In this document: positions 1 through 7,790 of the stretch, piece after piece | Layout: the number at the start of each line of letters is the position of its first letter | How positions within the stretch are numbered: position 1 is the stretch's first letter | Assembly: GCA_023475455.1 (NCBI GenBank) | Contig: JAMCVR010000133.1 | Location: forward strand, 7,412-28,811 | DNA: 21,400 nucleotides | Source: Thermoplasmatota archaeon | GTDB taxonomy: Bacteria > Pseudomonadota > Gammaproteobacteria > Burkholderiales > Thiobacillaceae | Direction: 5' to 3' | The notes under the pieces: model-generated | What the model was told of the DNA's origin: nothing | The model's input: the letters and a program-made list of their open reading frames with translations, nothing else | Database searches by the model: none | Made by a program: the position numbers and the translations under genes

Positions 1-291
1 AGCTTCGAGCGCATCCATCGCGCCAACCTCGCCGGCATGGGCGTGCTGCCCTGCCAGTTCAAGGACGGCGTCGACGCAACCACGCTGAAGCTCGACGGCA
101 GCGAGACCTTCGACCTCGAAGGCCTGGAATCCGGCATTACCCCGCAGCAGGACGTCACGCTGGTGATCCGTCGCGCGAATGGAAATGTCGAGCGCGTCGC
201 GCTCAAGCTGCGCATCGATACGCCGATCGAGGTGGAGTACCACAACAAGGGCGGGATCCTGCCGTTCGTGTTGGGCCAGCTGGTGGGCTGA
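1..291 (+). CDS. acnA: Aconitate hydratase, C-terminal fragment (5' end outside window)
   Basis: The reading frame is open from the first base and ends in TGA at 289-291, giving the last 96 residues of a much larger protein. The opening stretch [20 protein letters not shown] matches the conserved segment near the C-terminus of AcnA-type aconitases, where Ser-x-Glu-Arg-Ile-His-Arg and GMGVLP belong to the swivelling domain 4. The final part ([16 protein letters not shown]) also fits the family C-terminus. Aconitase interconverts citrate and isocitrate in the cytoplasm using a [4Fe-4S] cluster; the cluster-binding cysteines lie upstream, outside the window. AcnA is favoured over AcnB because AcnB has a different domain order. 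The next gene is convergent, and a hairpin follows the stop. Confidence 0.93.
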   Translation, partial: SFERIHRANLAGMGVLPCQFKDGVDATTLKLDGSETFDLEGLESGITPQQDVTLVIRRANGNVERVALKLRIDTPIEVEYHNKGGILPFVLGQLVG

Positions 292-327
292 AGCCCTGTC
301 GGGGCAGCCAACGTCCCGCTCAGCAAC

Positions 328-362
328 GGTGGCAGGCAATGATGCCACCCCCATTTCATTTT
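328..362 (+). terminator. Probable terminator after acnA
   Basis: A perfect 7-bp inverted repeat (GGTGGCA at 328-334, TGCCACC at 343-349) with an 8-nt loop is followed by a T-rich stretch at 354-362. It lies 36 bases after the acnA stop. The rest of the convergent gap (363-524) shows no gene or clear signal. Confidence 0.5.
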
Positions 363-524
363 CAGGCTGACGCACGCAGGACAGCCGGGCCAACCCGGGC
401 CCGCATGCACCTGCCTTGCGCGTTTAACCCGGCTCATCGCATTTTAAATACACATTGATTCGGCAGGCGCCTTGGGCCGCCCGGATTCGTATGAACCCAA
501 TCCATAACACAGCCCGATCGCGCA

Positions 525-2732
525 TCAAAAGTTGAATGTCTGCGCAAACAGTTCGCTGACCTTGCCTGGCGTCTGCGGTTTGCTGACCACATAACCCTGA
601 ATTTCGTCACAGCCGTTCTGCCGCAAAAAATCCAGCTGTTCGACCTGCTCGACGCCTTCGGCGACCACGCGCAGACTCAGGGCATGCGCCAGCCTGATGA
701 TGGCGTTGACGATTTCCGCGTCGTCGCTGTCGGTCAGCACGTCGTCCACAAAGCTCTTGTCGATTTTCAGCGCATCGATCGGCATGCGCTTCAGCTGGCC
801 CAGGTTGGAATAGCCCGTACCGAAGTCGTCGATGTAGACGTGCAGTCCGCGCTGACGCAGCGCATCGAGGATGCCGAAGGTGCGCGCGGGGTTGTCCATC
901 GCGGCGCTCTCGGTCACTTCCAGTTGCAAATGTGCGGGGTCCATCCCGGTGTCCTTCAGGATGGCGTCGACATCTTCGATCAGGCGCGCGTCGGAAAGCT
1001 GCCGCGGCGACAGATTGACCGCCATCGGCGGCGGATTGAGTCCCGCGTCGCGCCAGGCGATCCACTGTTCGCACGCCGCCCGCATCACCCAGCGCCCCAC
1101 CGGAACGATCAGGCCGGTTTCCTCCGCCACCGGAATGAACTGTTCGGGTCCGATGATGTTGCCCGAGCGGGGAAGCCAGCGAATCAGGGCCTCAAGCCCC
1201 ACCACCCGGCCGCTGGCAAGATCGACCTTGGGCTGATACACCAGCGCCAGTTCGTCGCGTTCCACCGCCTGCCGCAGGCCGCTTTCCAGCGACAGCTGCT
1301 GCTGCGCCACCGTATTCAATTCGGCGCTGAAATACTCAAAGCCGCTGCGACGCTGCTTGGCCTGATACATTGCCAGATCGGCCTGGCGCAGCAGCGTGTT
1401 GGCGTCGAGGCCGTCGTCCGGATACACGCTGATGCCGATGCTGGCGCCGATGGCATATCGGCGCTGCCCCAGCTTGAACGATTCGGCCAGCGCCTGCGCC
1501 AGCTTGCGCGCCACCCGGCTGGCGGCACGCGAGGCCGGGGGATGGGTCAGGACGACGGCGAACTCGTCGCCGCCCAGACGGGCGACGAAATCGTCGGCCC
1601 GCAACTGTTCGTCCAGCCGGTTGGCTACGACACGCAGCACCTGGTCGCCCACTTCGTGGCCCTGCGAATCGTTGATGTGCTTGAAGCGGTCGAGATCGAT
1701 GAACAGCAGCGAAACCTGGGATTTGTCGCGCTGCGCATGCGCCAGCGCATGACCGAGGAAATCCTGGAAATAGGAGCGATTGGGCAGACCGGTCAGCGGG
1801 TCGTGGTTGGCCAGCATGTCCAGCCGCATTTCGGAATAACGGCGCTCGGCCAGGGCCGCCGCCACGAACAGGCCGCCCAGCGCCATGGTCAGCATGCTGA
1901 CCTGCAGCGCAAATACGTCGCCGGGAATGGTGGCATGGGTGATTCCGCCGTAGGCGACTACCGCCACGCCCATTACGATGAGCGCAGCCAGAAAAATGGC
2001 CAGGCTCGCCCCGACCACCGAAAACCGCAATGCCGCCCACAGCACCGCCGGCATCATCACGAACAGGACGATCTCGGCGGGCCGCAGGGGCTCGGCGTAC
2101 TCCATCATCGCCAGCGTCAGCGCCATCATGCCGAGCACCAGCACCAGGCCTTCCAGCCGTGCGCCCTTGCTGGTGGGCAACAAGTCCCAGCGCGACACCG
2201 TCAACAGCAAGGGGGCGATCAGATACACCCCCAGCAAATCGCCCAGCCACCACACCCACAACCCCCGCAGCAGCATGTCGGCCGGCAGGTCGCCAAAGAA
2301 ATGCAGGCTGAAAACACCGGTGACCGCGCTCACCGCGCAGCCCAGCGGCGCGGCGACCAGGGCGAATTTGGCCACGCTGGGAACAAAATCGAGCGTGGGG
2401 CTGAAAGGCTGCAAATGGCGCGGCAGGGTGCCCATGATCCACGCCCCGGCTGCCGCGCCGAGCGCAAAGCGGATTGCGTCTTCCAGCGGCAGAATGAGGC
2501 TGTTGAGCGCCAGCGAGCCCAGCAGGACGCCCGCCACCCCCGCCATGCCGAAACGCAGGCTCGCCATGGCGCCGATGCCTGCCGCCAGCCAGATGGCGGC
2601 GACCACATCGGCCACGTAGGCTGCCAGCTTGAGGCTGAGCCATCCGGCCAGCGCATACGCCAGCGCGGTCAGGCCGGCGATCAGCGCAAAGCGCTTGACG
2701 TGAGCGGGACCAGGCTGCGATAAGCGGGCCAA
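525..2732 (-). CDS. MASE1 sensor diguanylate cyclase/phosphodiesterase (GGDEF-EAL)
   Basis: This 735-aa inner-membrane protein probably makes and/or degrades cyclic di-GMP. Residues about 15-295 are hydrophobic with roughly eight membrane segments and look like a MASE1 sensory domain. The GGDEF domain (about 305-465) has an intact GGDEF motif at 387-391 and an RxxD inhibitory-site motif (RADD, 378-381) exactly five residues before it. The EAL domain (about 480-725) keeps EAL at 514-516, the DDFGTGYS loop and AEGVE, so both halves look catalytically competent; which activity dominates cannot be read from the sequence. The start is a TTG at 2732, 14 bases after the stop of the small upstream gene, with no strong ribosome binding site, so it is uncertain by some residues. 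It is the last gene of a minus-strand operon after FIST and an 87-aa protein. Confidence 0.93.
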   Translation of the reverse strand: MARLSQPGPAHVKRFALIAGLTALAYALAGWLSLKLAAYVADVVAAIWLAAGIGAMASLRFGMAGVAGVLLGSLALNSLILPLEDAIRFALGAAAGAWIMGTLPRHLQPFSPTLDFVPSVAKFALVAAPLGCAVSAVTGVFSLHFFGDLPADMLLRGLWVWWLGDLLGVYLIAPLLLTVSRWDLLPTSKGARLEGLVLVLGMMALTLAMMEYAEPLRPAEIVLFVMMPAVLWAALRFSVVGASLAIFLAALIVMGVAVVAYGGITHATIPGDVFALQVSMLTMALGGLFVAAALAERRYSEMRLDMLANHDPLTGLPNRSYFQDFLGHALAHAQRDKSQVSLLFIDLDRFKHINDSQGHEVGDQVLRVVANRLDEQLRADDFVARLGGDEFAVVLTHPPASRAASRVARKLAQALAESFKLGQRRYAIGASIGISVYPDDGLDANTLLRQADLAMYQAKQRRSGFEYFSAELNTVAQQQLSLESGLRQAVERDELALVYQPKVDLASGRVVGLEALIRWLPRSGNIIGPEQFIPVAEETGLIVPVGRWVMRAACEQWIAWRDAGLNPPPMAVNLSPRQLSDARLIEDVDAILKDTGMDPAHLQLEVTESAAMDNPARTFGILDALRQRGLHVYIDDFGTGYSNLGQLKRMPIDALKIDKSFVDDVLTDSDDAEIVNAIIRLAHALSLRVVAEGVEQVEQLDFLRQNGCDEIQGYVVSKPQTPGKVSELFAQTFNF

Positions 2733-2746
2733 GAAATGAAACCGGC

Positions 2747-3010
2747 TTACTGCGATGGATCGACTTCGGCACGCACCGATTCCAGCGCGTCCTTGAGCGT
2801 TTCCTCGGACAGGCCGTTGAGCTGCTCGGCCAGCATCTCGGCAGCGTCGATCGTGCCGGCTTCATCGGGCAGGCTGTCGGTATCGAGGTTGGCGACGAAC
2901 ACCGCCGCCGCGCCCGTCACCTGCAACAACTGGCGTCGCTCGCTCATCAGCATTTCGATTTCGTCGCGCAGCAGGCGAACCTCATCTTCCTTCATGGCGT
3001 GCAGGGTCAT
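2747..3010 (-). CDS. Small coiled-coil protein between FIST and GGDEF-EAL genes, function unknown
   Basis: An 87-aa acidic, soluble protein that I do not recognise. Residues about 6-30 (KEDEVRLLRDEIEMLMSERR) have the charge and leucine pattern of a short coiled coil. A small hydrophobic patch (VTGAAAVFVANL) and a second acidic helix rich in Glu and Leu follow. There is no signal peptide or clear membrane segment. The ATG at 3010 is preferred over a TTG at 3037 because an AGGA ribosome binding site lies about 10 bases before it and the upstream TTG would overlap the end of the FIST gene. It is 19 bases after the FIST gene and 14 bases before the GGDEF-EAL gene, so it is almost certainly co-transcribed and may physically link the two; that role is inference from position only. 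Confidence 0.8.
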   Translation of the reverse strand: MTLHAMKEDEVRLLRDEIEMLMSERRQLLQVTGAAAVFVANLDTDSLPDEAGTIDAAEMLAEQLNGLSEETLKDALESVRAEVDPSQ

Positions 3011-3029
3011 GCTCGTATCCTCACTCTGG

Positions 3030-4130
3030 TCAGCCAAACAGGGTCAATACCCCGGTGTAGCCATATAAACGGTTATGGGAAATTTCCCCGTTGGCAAAGA
3101 ACCCGACCAGCGGGAAATCTCCCAGGGCGCCCCGGATCAGGCCCAGTTCCCGATTCGGTGCGCCAAACATGTGCTGGCCGCGCCCCAGGCAGGAATAATA
3201 CACGCCGCCCCGGATCGGCGCGTTCAATTGCGAACCGATGGCGGCGAGCATCCGCAGCAGGTCATCTTCGGCCGTTTGCTGATCGCGCCGACAGAACAGC
3301 AGCTCATCCCCGGGCTCGACGGTTTCGCCGATTGCCACCAGATGGTTTTGCGGATCGACGCCGAGGATGTTGCGCACCAGATAATCGCCGGTATCCGAGC
3401 CCCGCACCGGCAGGCCGACAAAGATATAACCCGCCGCGCGCCGCAGGTCGCGCGCCAGCACCTCGCCGATTTCCTCCTTCATCACGTCCAGCGCAGGACG
3501 ATGATCGAGGCTGCCGATGATGTTCTTGTTGGCGGTGGTGATGCGATGGCGCGGGCCCAGCGGCGAAATGCCTTGCGTCAGGCGGGTTGCCAGCTTCACC
3601 CGCTCGCTGAACAGCACCCCGGACAGGCCGCCGCTGACCACGCCGTCGCTGATCTGCGCGGTCTCGCCGCGCGAACTCGACAATCCGCCGACGACAAACC
3701 CGCTCGTCACGTACGCTGAGAGTCCCTCGATCAGTTCCTGGATGCGGTTGTTCGCCGGGTCGCCGTGCGCGATGGCGAAATACGCCGCCGCGGGCTGCGC
3801 CTCGACGTCCTGCGGCGAACGCAGCACCGGCAGCATGCTGAAATCGACCGGGTCGAATTCGCCCAGCATCACGGCCATCGCCGGCGCTTCCAGATATTCC
3901 ACGCCGGTGGCGCACACCCCCACCCCCACGCTGCCGGTCCAGTGCGCCACGCCGGTCGCGCTTTTGAAAAACGCCAGGACCGCATCGAGCTCGCCGGCGA
4001 AAGCGTCCGACACGTACAGAAAACCCAGCGTCGCCGCCGCCGGAATCGCGCCCAGCTGGTTCATGCAGGACCGGGCCGCCCGGGTCCAGTCTGCGTTGGC
4101 GGCATGGGCAAACTTGAAGGGGGAACTCAT
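3030..4130 (-). CDS. FIST-domain sensory protein
   Basis: A 366-aa cytoplasmic protein with the two-part FIST architecture. The N-terminal FIST part (about 30-220) has GFLYVS near 36 and the glycine-rich TGSVGVGVCATGVEY segment. The FIST_C part (about 225-345) has GGVYYSCLGRG and ends in the typical FFANGEI. FIST domains are predicted small-ligand sensors, often found with chemotaxis receptors, histidine kinases or cyclic-di-GMP enzymes; the ligand is not known here. There is no fused output domain, so the signal presumably passes to another protein. The next two genes on the same strand follow at 19 and 14 bases and end with a MASE1-GGDEF-EAL protein, which makes that enzyme the likely output. 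ATG start at 4130. Length is usual for stand-alone FIST proteins. Confidence 0.92.
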   Translation of the reverse strand: MSSPFKFAHAANADWTRAARSCMNQLGAIPAAATLGFLYVSDAFAGELDAVLAFFKSATGVAHWTGSVGVGVCATGVEYLEAPAMAVMLGEFDPVDFSMLPVLRSPQDVEAQPAAAYFAIAHGDPANNRIQELIEGLSAYVTSGFVVGGLSSSRGETAQISDGVVSGGLSGVLFSERVKLATRLTQGISPLGPRHRITTANKNIIGSLDHRPALDVMKEEIGEVLARDLRRAAGYIFVGLPVRGSDTGDYLVRNILGVDPQNHLVAIGETVEPGDELLFCRRDQQTAEDDLLRMLAAIGSQLNAPIRGGVYYSCLGRGQHMFGAPNRELGLIRGALGDFPLVGFFANGEISHNRLYGYTGVLTLFG

Positions 4131-4177
4131 CGGCTGGGCATCAAGCGATCAATCGCATCGGGCCGGACATCGGAGCG

Positions 4178-4229
4178 GCGGCCGCGGAGGCCGCAGCCGC
4201 GATCCGCCGCCCGGGCGAGTGTCGCCCGG
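4178..4229 (-). terminator. GC-rich stem-loops after the Rossmann-fold gene
   Basis: A perfect 8-bp inverted repeat (CCGGGCGA 4211-4218, TCGCCCGG 4222-4229, 3-nt loop) begins two bases past the minus-strand stop at 4232, with a second 6-bp hairpin at 4178-4194. No T-run follows, so it could be a weak terminator or an mRNA 3'-end stabiliser. It separates this gene from the FIST gene 101 bases downstream. Confidence 0.35.
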
Positions 4230-4231
4230 CA

Positions 4232-4621
4232 TCAGTATCCCGTTTGGGCGCTGTGCGGCAACTCGCCTTCGCCGAAGAAATTCCACAGCAGATGGGCCAC
4301 CACTTCAGGCGCAATCACGGTGTGCTGGTTATGCGTCTCCTGCAGCGCCATCCGCAGTTTCTTGCGCAATTCGGGATCGCCGGTCAGGTCGAAAATGATG
4401 TCGACTTTCGCCCCCATCGTCACCACCTCCATCGCATCCTTGAATACCGGTACCTTGCTGTGAATGAACCCCAGCGCGACGGGCGACTCCAGATTGCGGT
4501 GAGCGACGGCCACGATCTCCACATTGACGTGCTCTTCCTGGATTTTCTCCAGAAAATGCTCCGCAAATTTTTCCCCCACCTCACCCAGCCCAAGCAAGGC
4601 AACTTTGACGACATGACTCAT
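4232..4621 (-). CDS. Single-domain NAD(P)-binding Rossmann-fold protein
   Basis: A 129-aa protein consisting of little more than a dinucleotide-binding fold. The N-terminus, VKVALLGLGEVGEKFAEHF, is a typical beta-strand / GxGxxG / helix unit, followed by a second strand (VEIVAVAHR) and the later strand VDIIFDLTG. The arrangement resembles the cofactor domain of homoserine dehydrogenase or dihydrodipicolinate reductase, but the substrate domain of those enzymes is absent. It may be a redox or cofactor sensor, or a subunit of a larger enzyme; the function is not known. The start at 4621 is chosen because GAGGAG lies seven bases upstream and the Rossmann motif begins a few residues later; an extension upstream to 4726 has no homology-like character. 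The upstream gene is divergent. Confidence 0.82.
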   Translation of the reverse strand: MSHVVKVALLGLGEVGEKFAEHFLEKIQEEHVNVEIVAVAHRNLESPVALGFIHSKVPVFKDAMEVVTMGAKVDIIFDLTGDPELRKKLRMALQETHNQHTVIAPEVVAHLLWNFFGEGELPHSAQTGY

Positions 4622-4719
4622 GGAACGGCTCCTCGTATCGGTTATGGTAAATAACAGCAAACAGCAGTATTGCTTATCGGCGCGTCCACCCCAATCCTTC
4701 AGTCCGGAGGAATTGCACG

Positions 4720-4818
4720 ATGGCACGCGGGAAGCATACGTACCCCGGCTGCGCCTGTCGACAAGCGGTGTTCCATGTTCACCCCCGGCCGGCTACGCGA
4801 TACTATCGGAGCCCCTGA
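4720..4818 (+). CDS. Possible 32-aa small ORF with strong ribosome binding site
   Basis: A short frame starting ATG at 4720 and ending TGA at 4816-4818 is preceded by GGAGGA at 4706-4711, one of the best Shine-Dalgarno matches in the window, at a spacing of about 8 bases. The peptide starts MARGKHTYPGCAC and has two cysteines and several His/Arg residues; I recognise no family. It ends 16 bases before the proline iminopeptidase start, so it could be a leader peptide, a small protein or chance. The ribosome binding site is otherwise unexplained, since no larger gene starts here. Confidence 0.25.
   Translation: MARGKHTYPGCACRQAVFHVHPRPATRYYRSP
4778..4806 (+). promoter_or_regulatory. Candidate sigma-70 promoter for proline iminopeptidase
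   Basis: TTCACC (4778-4783) and TACTAT (4801-4806) are spaced by 17 bases and each match four of six consensus positions. The predicted transcript would start near 4813, giving a short leader before the ATG at 4835. This agrees with the start chosen for that gene and would exclude the longer alternative from 4775. Confidence 0.35.
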
Positions 4819-4834
4819 TTCATCCCTCCGTGCC

Positions 4835-5797
4835 ATGCCCGATTCCGGTCCGCTCTATCCATCCCTCACTCCCTACGCCAGCGGCATGCTGGAAACGGCC
4901 GGCACCCACCGTATCTACTGGGAGACCTCCGGCAACCCGGACGGCATCCCGGTGCTGTTCGTGCACGGCGGCCCCGGCTCCGGCTCCTCGCCCAACCAGC
5001 GGCGCTTCTTCGATCCGGCGCGCTACCGCGTCGTGCTGTTCGACCAGCGCGGCAGCGGCCGCTCGACCCCGCACGGGGAACTCGCCGACAACACCACGCC
5101 GCACCTGATCGCCGACATGGAGGCGCTGCGGCGCGAACTCGGCATCGATTCCTGGCTGGTGTTCGGCGGCTCGTGGGGCTCGACCCTGGCGCTCGCCTAC
5201 GCCGAAACCCATCCCGAACGTTGCCGCGGGCTGGTGCTGCGCGGAATCTTCCTCTGCCGGAAAAGCGAGATCGACTGGTTTCTCGATGGCATCCGCGCCT
5301 TCTTTCCCGAGGCGCAGCGGCAGCTGGCGGATTTCATCCCGGAAGACGAACGCCACGGCCTGCTCGAGGCCTATCACCACCGCCTGGTCGATCCCGACCC
5401 GGCGGTGCACCAGCCCGCCGCCTATCGGTGGGCCACCTTCGAAGCGTCGTGCTCGACCCTGCTGCCCAGCCCCGAGCTGGTTGCCGCATTCGGCAGCGAA
5501 CGGACCGCGCTGTCGCTGTCGCGCATCGAAACGCACTATTTCGTCAACCGCATCTTCCTGCCCGACAACAGCCTGCTCGCCAATGTCGGCCGCATCCGCG
5601 CCATTCCGGCGGTCATCGTGCAGGGCCGCTACGACGCGGTCTGCCCGATCGTGACCGCCGACGAGTTGGCGCGCGCCTGGCCCGAGGCGCGCTACGTCAT
5701 CGTGCCCGATGCCGGTCATTCGGCGTTCGAGCCGGGCATCGCACGCGAACTGGTCGCCGCCTGCGACCGCTTCGCCCGCAACGGAACATTCGACTGA
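4835..5797 (+). CDS. pip: Proline iminopeptidase (alpha/beta hydrolase, S33 family)
   Basis: A 320-aa cytoplasmic peptidase expected to remove N-terminal proline from peptides. The family pattern is complete: LYPSLTPYASGML at the N-terminus, the HGGPG oxyanion-hole motif at 44-48, the GGSWGS nucleophile elbow at 111-116 (Ser113), Asp267 in GRYDAVCP and His295 in DAGHSAF. The length is normal for the family. The frame is open further upstream, but residues resembling the family begin only at the ATG at 4835; no good ribosome binding site precedes it, so the start rests on family resemblance. The TGA stop overlaps the ATG of the next gene by one base, so it is translationally coupled to the thioredoxin-like gene and is first in a three-gene operon. 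Confidence 0.93.
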   Translation: MPDSGPLYPSLTPYASGMLETAGTHRIYWETSGNPDGIPVLFVHGGPGSGSSPNQRRFFDPARYRVVLFDQRGSGRSTPHGELADNTTPHLIADMEALRRELGIDSWLVFGGSWGSTLALAYAETHPERCRGLVLRGIFLCRKSEIDWFLDGIRAFFPEAQRQLADFIPEDERHGLLEAYHHRLVDPDPAVHQPAAYRWATFEASCSTLLPSPELVAAFGSERTALSLSRIETHYFVNRIFLPDNSLLANVGRIRAIPAVIVQGRYDAVCPIVTADELARAWPEARYVIVPDAGHSAFEPGIARELVAACDRFARNGTFD

Positions 5798-6660
5798 TGG
5801 CACTCTCGCCCTATGTATTCGACGCCAGCGCCGGGAATTTCAACCGCCTGGTGCTGGAAAACTCGCACAAGGGTCCGGTGCTGGTGCATTTCTGGACCCC
5901 CAAGGCCGGCCCCTGCTTCATCCTGATGCCGCGCCTGGTCAAGCTGGCCGGCGAATACGGCGGCAAGTTCCTGCTCGTCATGCTGAACGCCGACGAACTG
6001 CCCGAACTGGCGCGACGCTTCGGCGTGAATTCGGTGCCGACGGTGAAGTTTTTCTGGCGCGGCGAGGTCGCCCACACCATCCACGGCGCCGATCCCGACG
6101 GCAGTTTCCGCGAGGCGCTCGACCGCTTCATCGCCGGCGACGCCAACCGCGCCCACGCGCTGGGCGTGGCGGCGTGGCAGGCGGGCAAGGTCCGGCAGGC
6201 GCGCATGCTGCTCGCCAATGCGGCGATGGCCGAACCCGACAACCTCGCGATTCCGCGCGATCTCGCCAAGCTGCTGTGGGCCGGGGGCGAGAGCGAACAG
6301 GCGCTGAAACTGCTGGACAGCCTGCCACCCGAGGCGCGCAGCGACGCCATGATCGCACCCCTTTACGCCCACCTGAATCTGGCGGAAACCGCGCGCCTGG
6401 CCCTGCCGCTGGACGATCTGGACGCCCGCATCATGCGCGACCCGGGCGACCTCGACGCCCGCTACCAGCGCGCCGCCGTGCTGCTGGCGGCGGACGATTT
6501 TGCCGGCGCGATGGACGAACTGCTTTTCATCGTCCGCACTGACCGCCATTTCCGCGACGACATCGCCCGCACCAGCCTGCTGGCGCTGTTCGATCTGCTG
6601 GGCGGCGCGCATCCGCTGGCGCGGCAGTACCGTCAGGCCTTGTCCGAATCGCTGCATTGA
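5797..6660 (+). CDS. cnoX: CnoX/YbbN-like thioredoxin-TPR protein with degenerate active site
   Basis: A 287-aa protein with a thioredoxin domain (about 1-110) followed by a helical TPR-like region (about 115-287). This is the layout of CnoX (YbbN), a chaperone-like redox protein that passes clients to GroEL and DnaK in bacteria where it has been studied. The usual WCGPC is replaced: residues 33-40 read WTPKAGPC, so the first redox cysteine is Ala37 and only Cys40 remains. Classical disulfide reductase activity is therefore not expected. The cis-proline loop (NSVPTVKFF) is kept. The helical part carries repeated Ala/Leu pairs such as RARMLLANAAMAEPDNL. The start codon shares one base with the upstream stop, and the next gene overlaps the stop by three bases, so the three genes form one operon. 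Confidence 0.86.
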   Translation: MALSPYVFDASAGNFNRLVLENSHKGPVLVHFWTPKAGPCFILMPRLVKLAGEYGGKFLLVMLNADELPELARRFGVNSVPTVKFFWRGEVAHTIHGADPDGSFREALDRFIAGDANRAHALGVAAWQAGKVRQARMLLANAAMAEPDNLAIPRDLAKLLWAGGESEQALKLLDSLPPEARSDAMIAPLYAHLNLAETARLALPLDDLDARIMRDPGDLDARYQRAAVLLAADDFAGAMDELLFIVRTDRHFRDDIARTSLLALFDLLGGAHPLARQYRQALSESLH

Positions 6661-7409
6661 GCTTCGATCACCCGGCCTTTACGCCCTACCGGGCATTGAT
6701 CGACGCGCTGGATCTGGCGCGCGCAAGGCCTTCGCTGGACGCGCTCAACGCGCTGGCCGCCGCGCGCGGCACGACGCAGGCACGCGGACTGCCGCTGCGC
6801 TTTTTCGCCCCCGACGGCCGCCTCTCGGCACGCGACTATGAAATCCATATCCTGCACAGCGGCCAGGTGCCGACCCGCGCCGACACCTGGCACGACGTGC
6901 TGAATGCACTGGTGTGGCTGCGCTTTCCGCGCTTCAAGGCGGCGCTGAACGCGGCCCACGGCGAGGCCATCGCGCTTGAAACCGACGCTCGGCGCGGCCG
7001 CCGGCGCGACGCGCTGACGGTGCTGGACGAGTCGGGCGTGTGGGTGATCAGCCGCGACCCGGCCCTGCCCGACCTGCTGGTCGAACGCGCCTGGCAACGG
7101 CTGTTGTGGGACGCACGTGCGAGCGTGGAAAGTGAAATGCACTTCGTGGTGGTCGGCCATGCGCTGCTGGAAAAAGCGCTGGCGCCCTACCCGTCGATGA
7201 CCGGCAAATGCCTGGTGCTGATTTCGGAGTCGCTCGACGCCGACACGGCAGAGACCGCTGCGGTCACGGCGCTCGATACGATCGACACCCCGCGCCAGCT
7301 TGCCCCCCTGCCGGTGCAGGGCGTCCCGGGCTGGGATGCGGCCAACGCAGACGCCGCATATTACGCCAACCCGGAGATTTTCCGTTCCGCCCGCTCCGCG
7401 CTTTCATGA
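6657..7409 (+). CDS. DUF3025 family protein
   Basis: A 250-aa protein of the DUF3025 family, whose function is unknown to me. Recognisable conserved parts are the HDVLNALVWLRFPRFKAALN segment (about 81-100), the RRRDALTVLDESGVWV segment, and GHALLEKALAPYPSMTGKCL near 180. There is no signal peptide or membrane segment. The start is a TTG at 6657 overlapping the TGA of the preceding cnoX-like gene, which implies translational coupling. The last six codons (from 7391) fall inside the 647-bp duplication, and a detached copy of this 3' tail is found at 8038-8056. The stop overlaps the end of the convergent secreted-protein gene by six bases, so transcripts of the two operons run into each other. 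Confidence 0.88.
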   Translation: MSFDHPAFTPYRALIDALDLARARPSLDALNALAAARGTTQARGLPLRFFAPDGRLSARDYEIHILHSGQVPTRADTWHDVLNALVWLRFPRFKAALNAAHGEAIALETDARRGRRRDALTVLDESGVWVISRDPALPDLLVERAWQRLLWDARASVESEMHFVVVGHALLEKALAPYPSMTGKCLVLISESLDADTAETAAVTALDTIDTPRQLAPLPVQGVPGWDAANADAAYYANPEIFRSARSALS

Positions 7410-7790
7410 ACGCCCGCACAGCTGTCTGAACAGACTGTCCTCGCGCGGCAGCAGCTGCCATACCGCCTGTTGCAGGCGCGTGGCCTGGTGGTCGATCAGC
7501 GCATCCTCATCGGAAAAAACCGCGCGCGACAGCGTGGCAATGCGCCGCGCGCGGCAATCGACCACGCGCCTGGACAAGACTTCGCGCACCGGGCGCAGGC
7601 TGTTGGGATGGATCCGCCCATCGCGCACGACGCGCCGCTCGCGAAAGCGGACCTGTCCGGCGCTGCGTTCAAGGCTTGAGAGATCGATAGCGACCACTTC
7701 AGCAGGCGTTTCCCTCATCACCCGCCATGGCTCGTTCGCCCAAACCGGGAAGGCCGCCAGACAGGCGACCAGGCCGAGCAGCGCTCGCAT
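7404..7790 (-). CDS. Secreted Adhesin_E-like protein, copy 1
   Basis: A 128-aa exported protein. Residues 1-18 form a signal peptide (MRALLGLVACLAAFPVWA, cut before NEPW). The mature part fits the Adhesin_E (surface-adhesin protein E) domain: an early Trp, the stretch VVAIDLSSLERSAGQVRFRERR, a mid-chain VDCRARR and the end WQLLPREDSLFRQLCG, whose two cysteines probably pair. The family name comes from a Haemophilus protein; in environmental bacteria the role is not known. This copy keeps its full reading frame, but in front of it lies only a truncated SpoIIAA-like gene, so it may lack its native promoter. Its stop overlaps the convergent DUF3025 gene by six bases, which is probably the original chromosomal end. 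Confidence 0.78.
   Translation of the reverse strand: MRALLGLVACLAAFPVWANEPWRVMRETPAEVVAIDLSSLERSAGQVRFRERRVVRDGRIHPNSLRPVREVLSRRVVDCRARRIATLSRAVFSDEDALIDHQATRLQQAVWQLLPREDSLFRQLCGRS

Noticed and set aside
684..2723. Long plus-strand open frame of 679 codons
   Set aside because: It is antisense to the MASE1-GGDEF-EAL gene, is rich in Arg, His and Gln as expected from the reverse of GC-rich codons, and shows no domain.
2747..3037. Longer form of the small coiled-coil protein starting with TTG at 3037
   Set aside because: The ATG at 3010 has an AGGA site, while the TTG overlaps the FIST gene end and has no better signal.
4670..4834. N-terminal extension of proline iminopeptidase
   Set aside because: The extra residues do not resemble the family and a candidate promoter lies inside this stretch.
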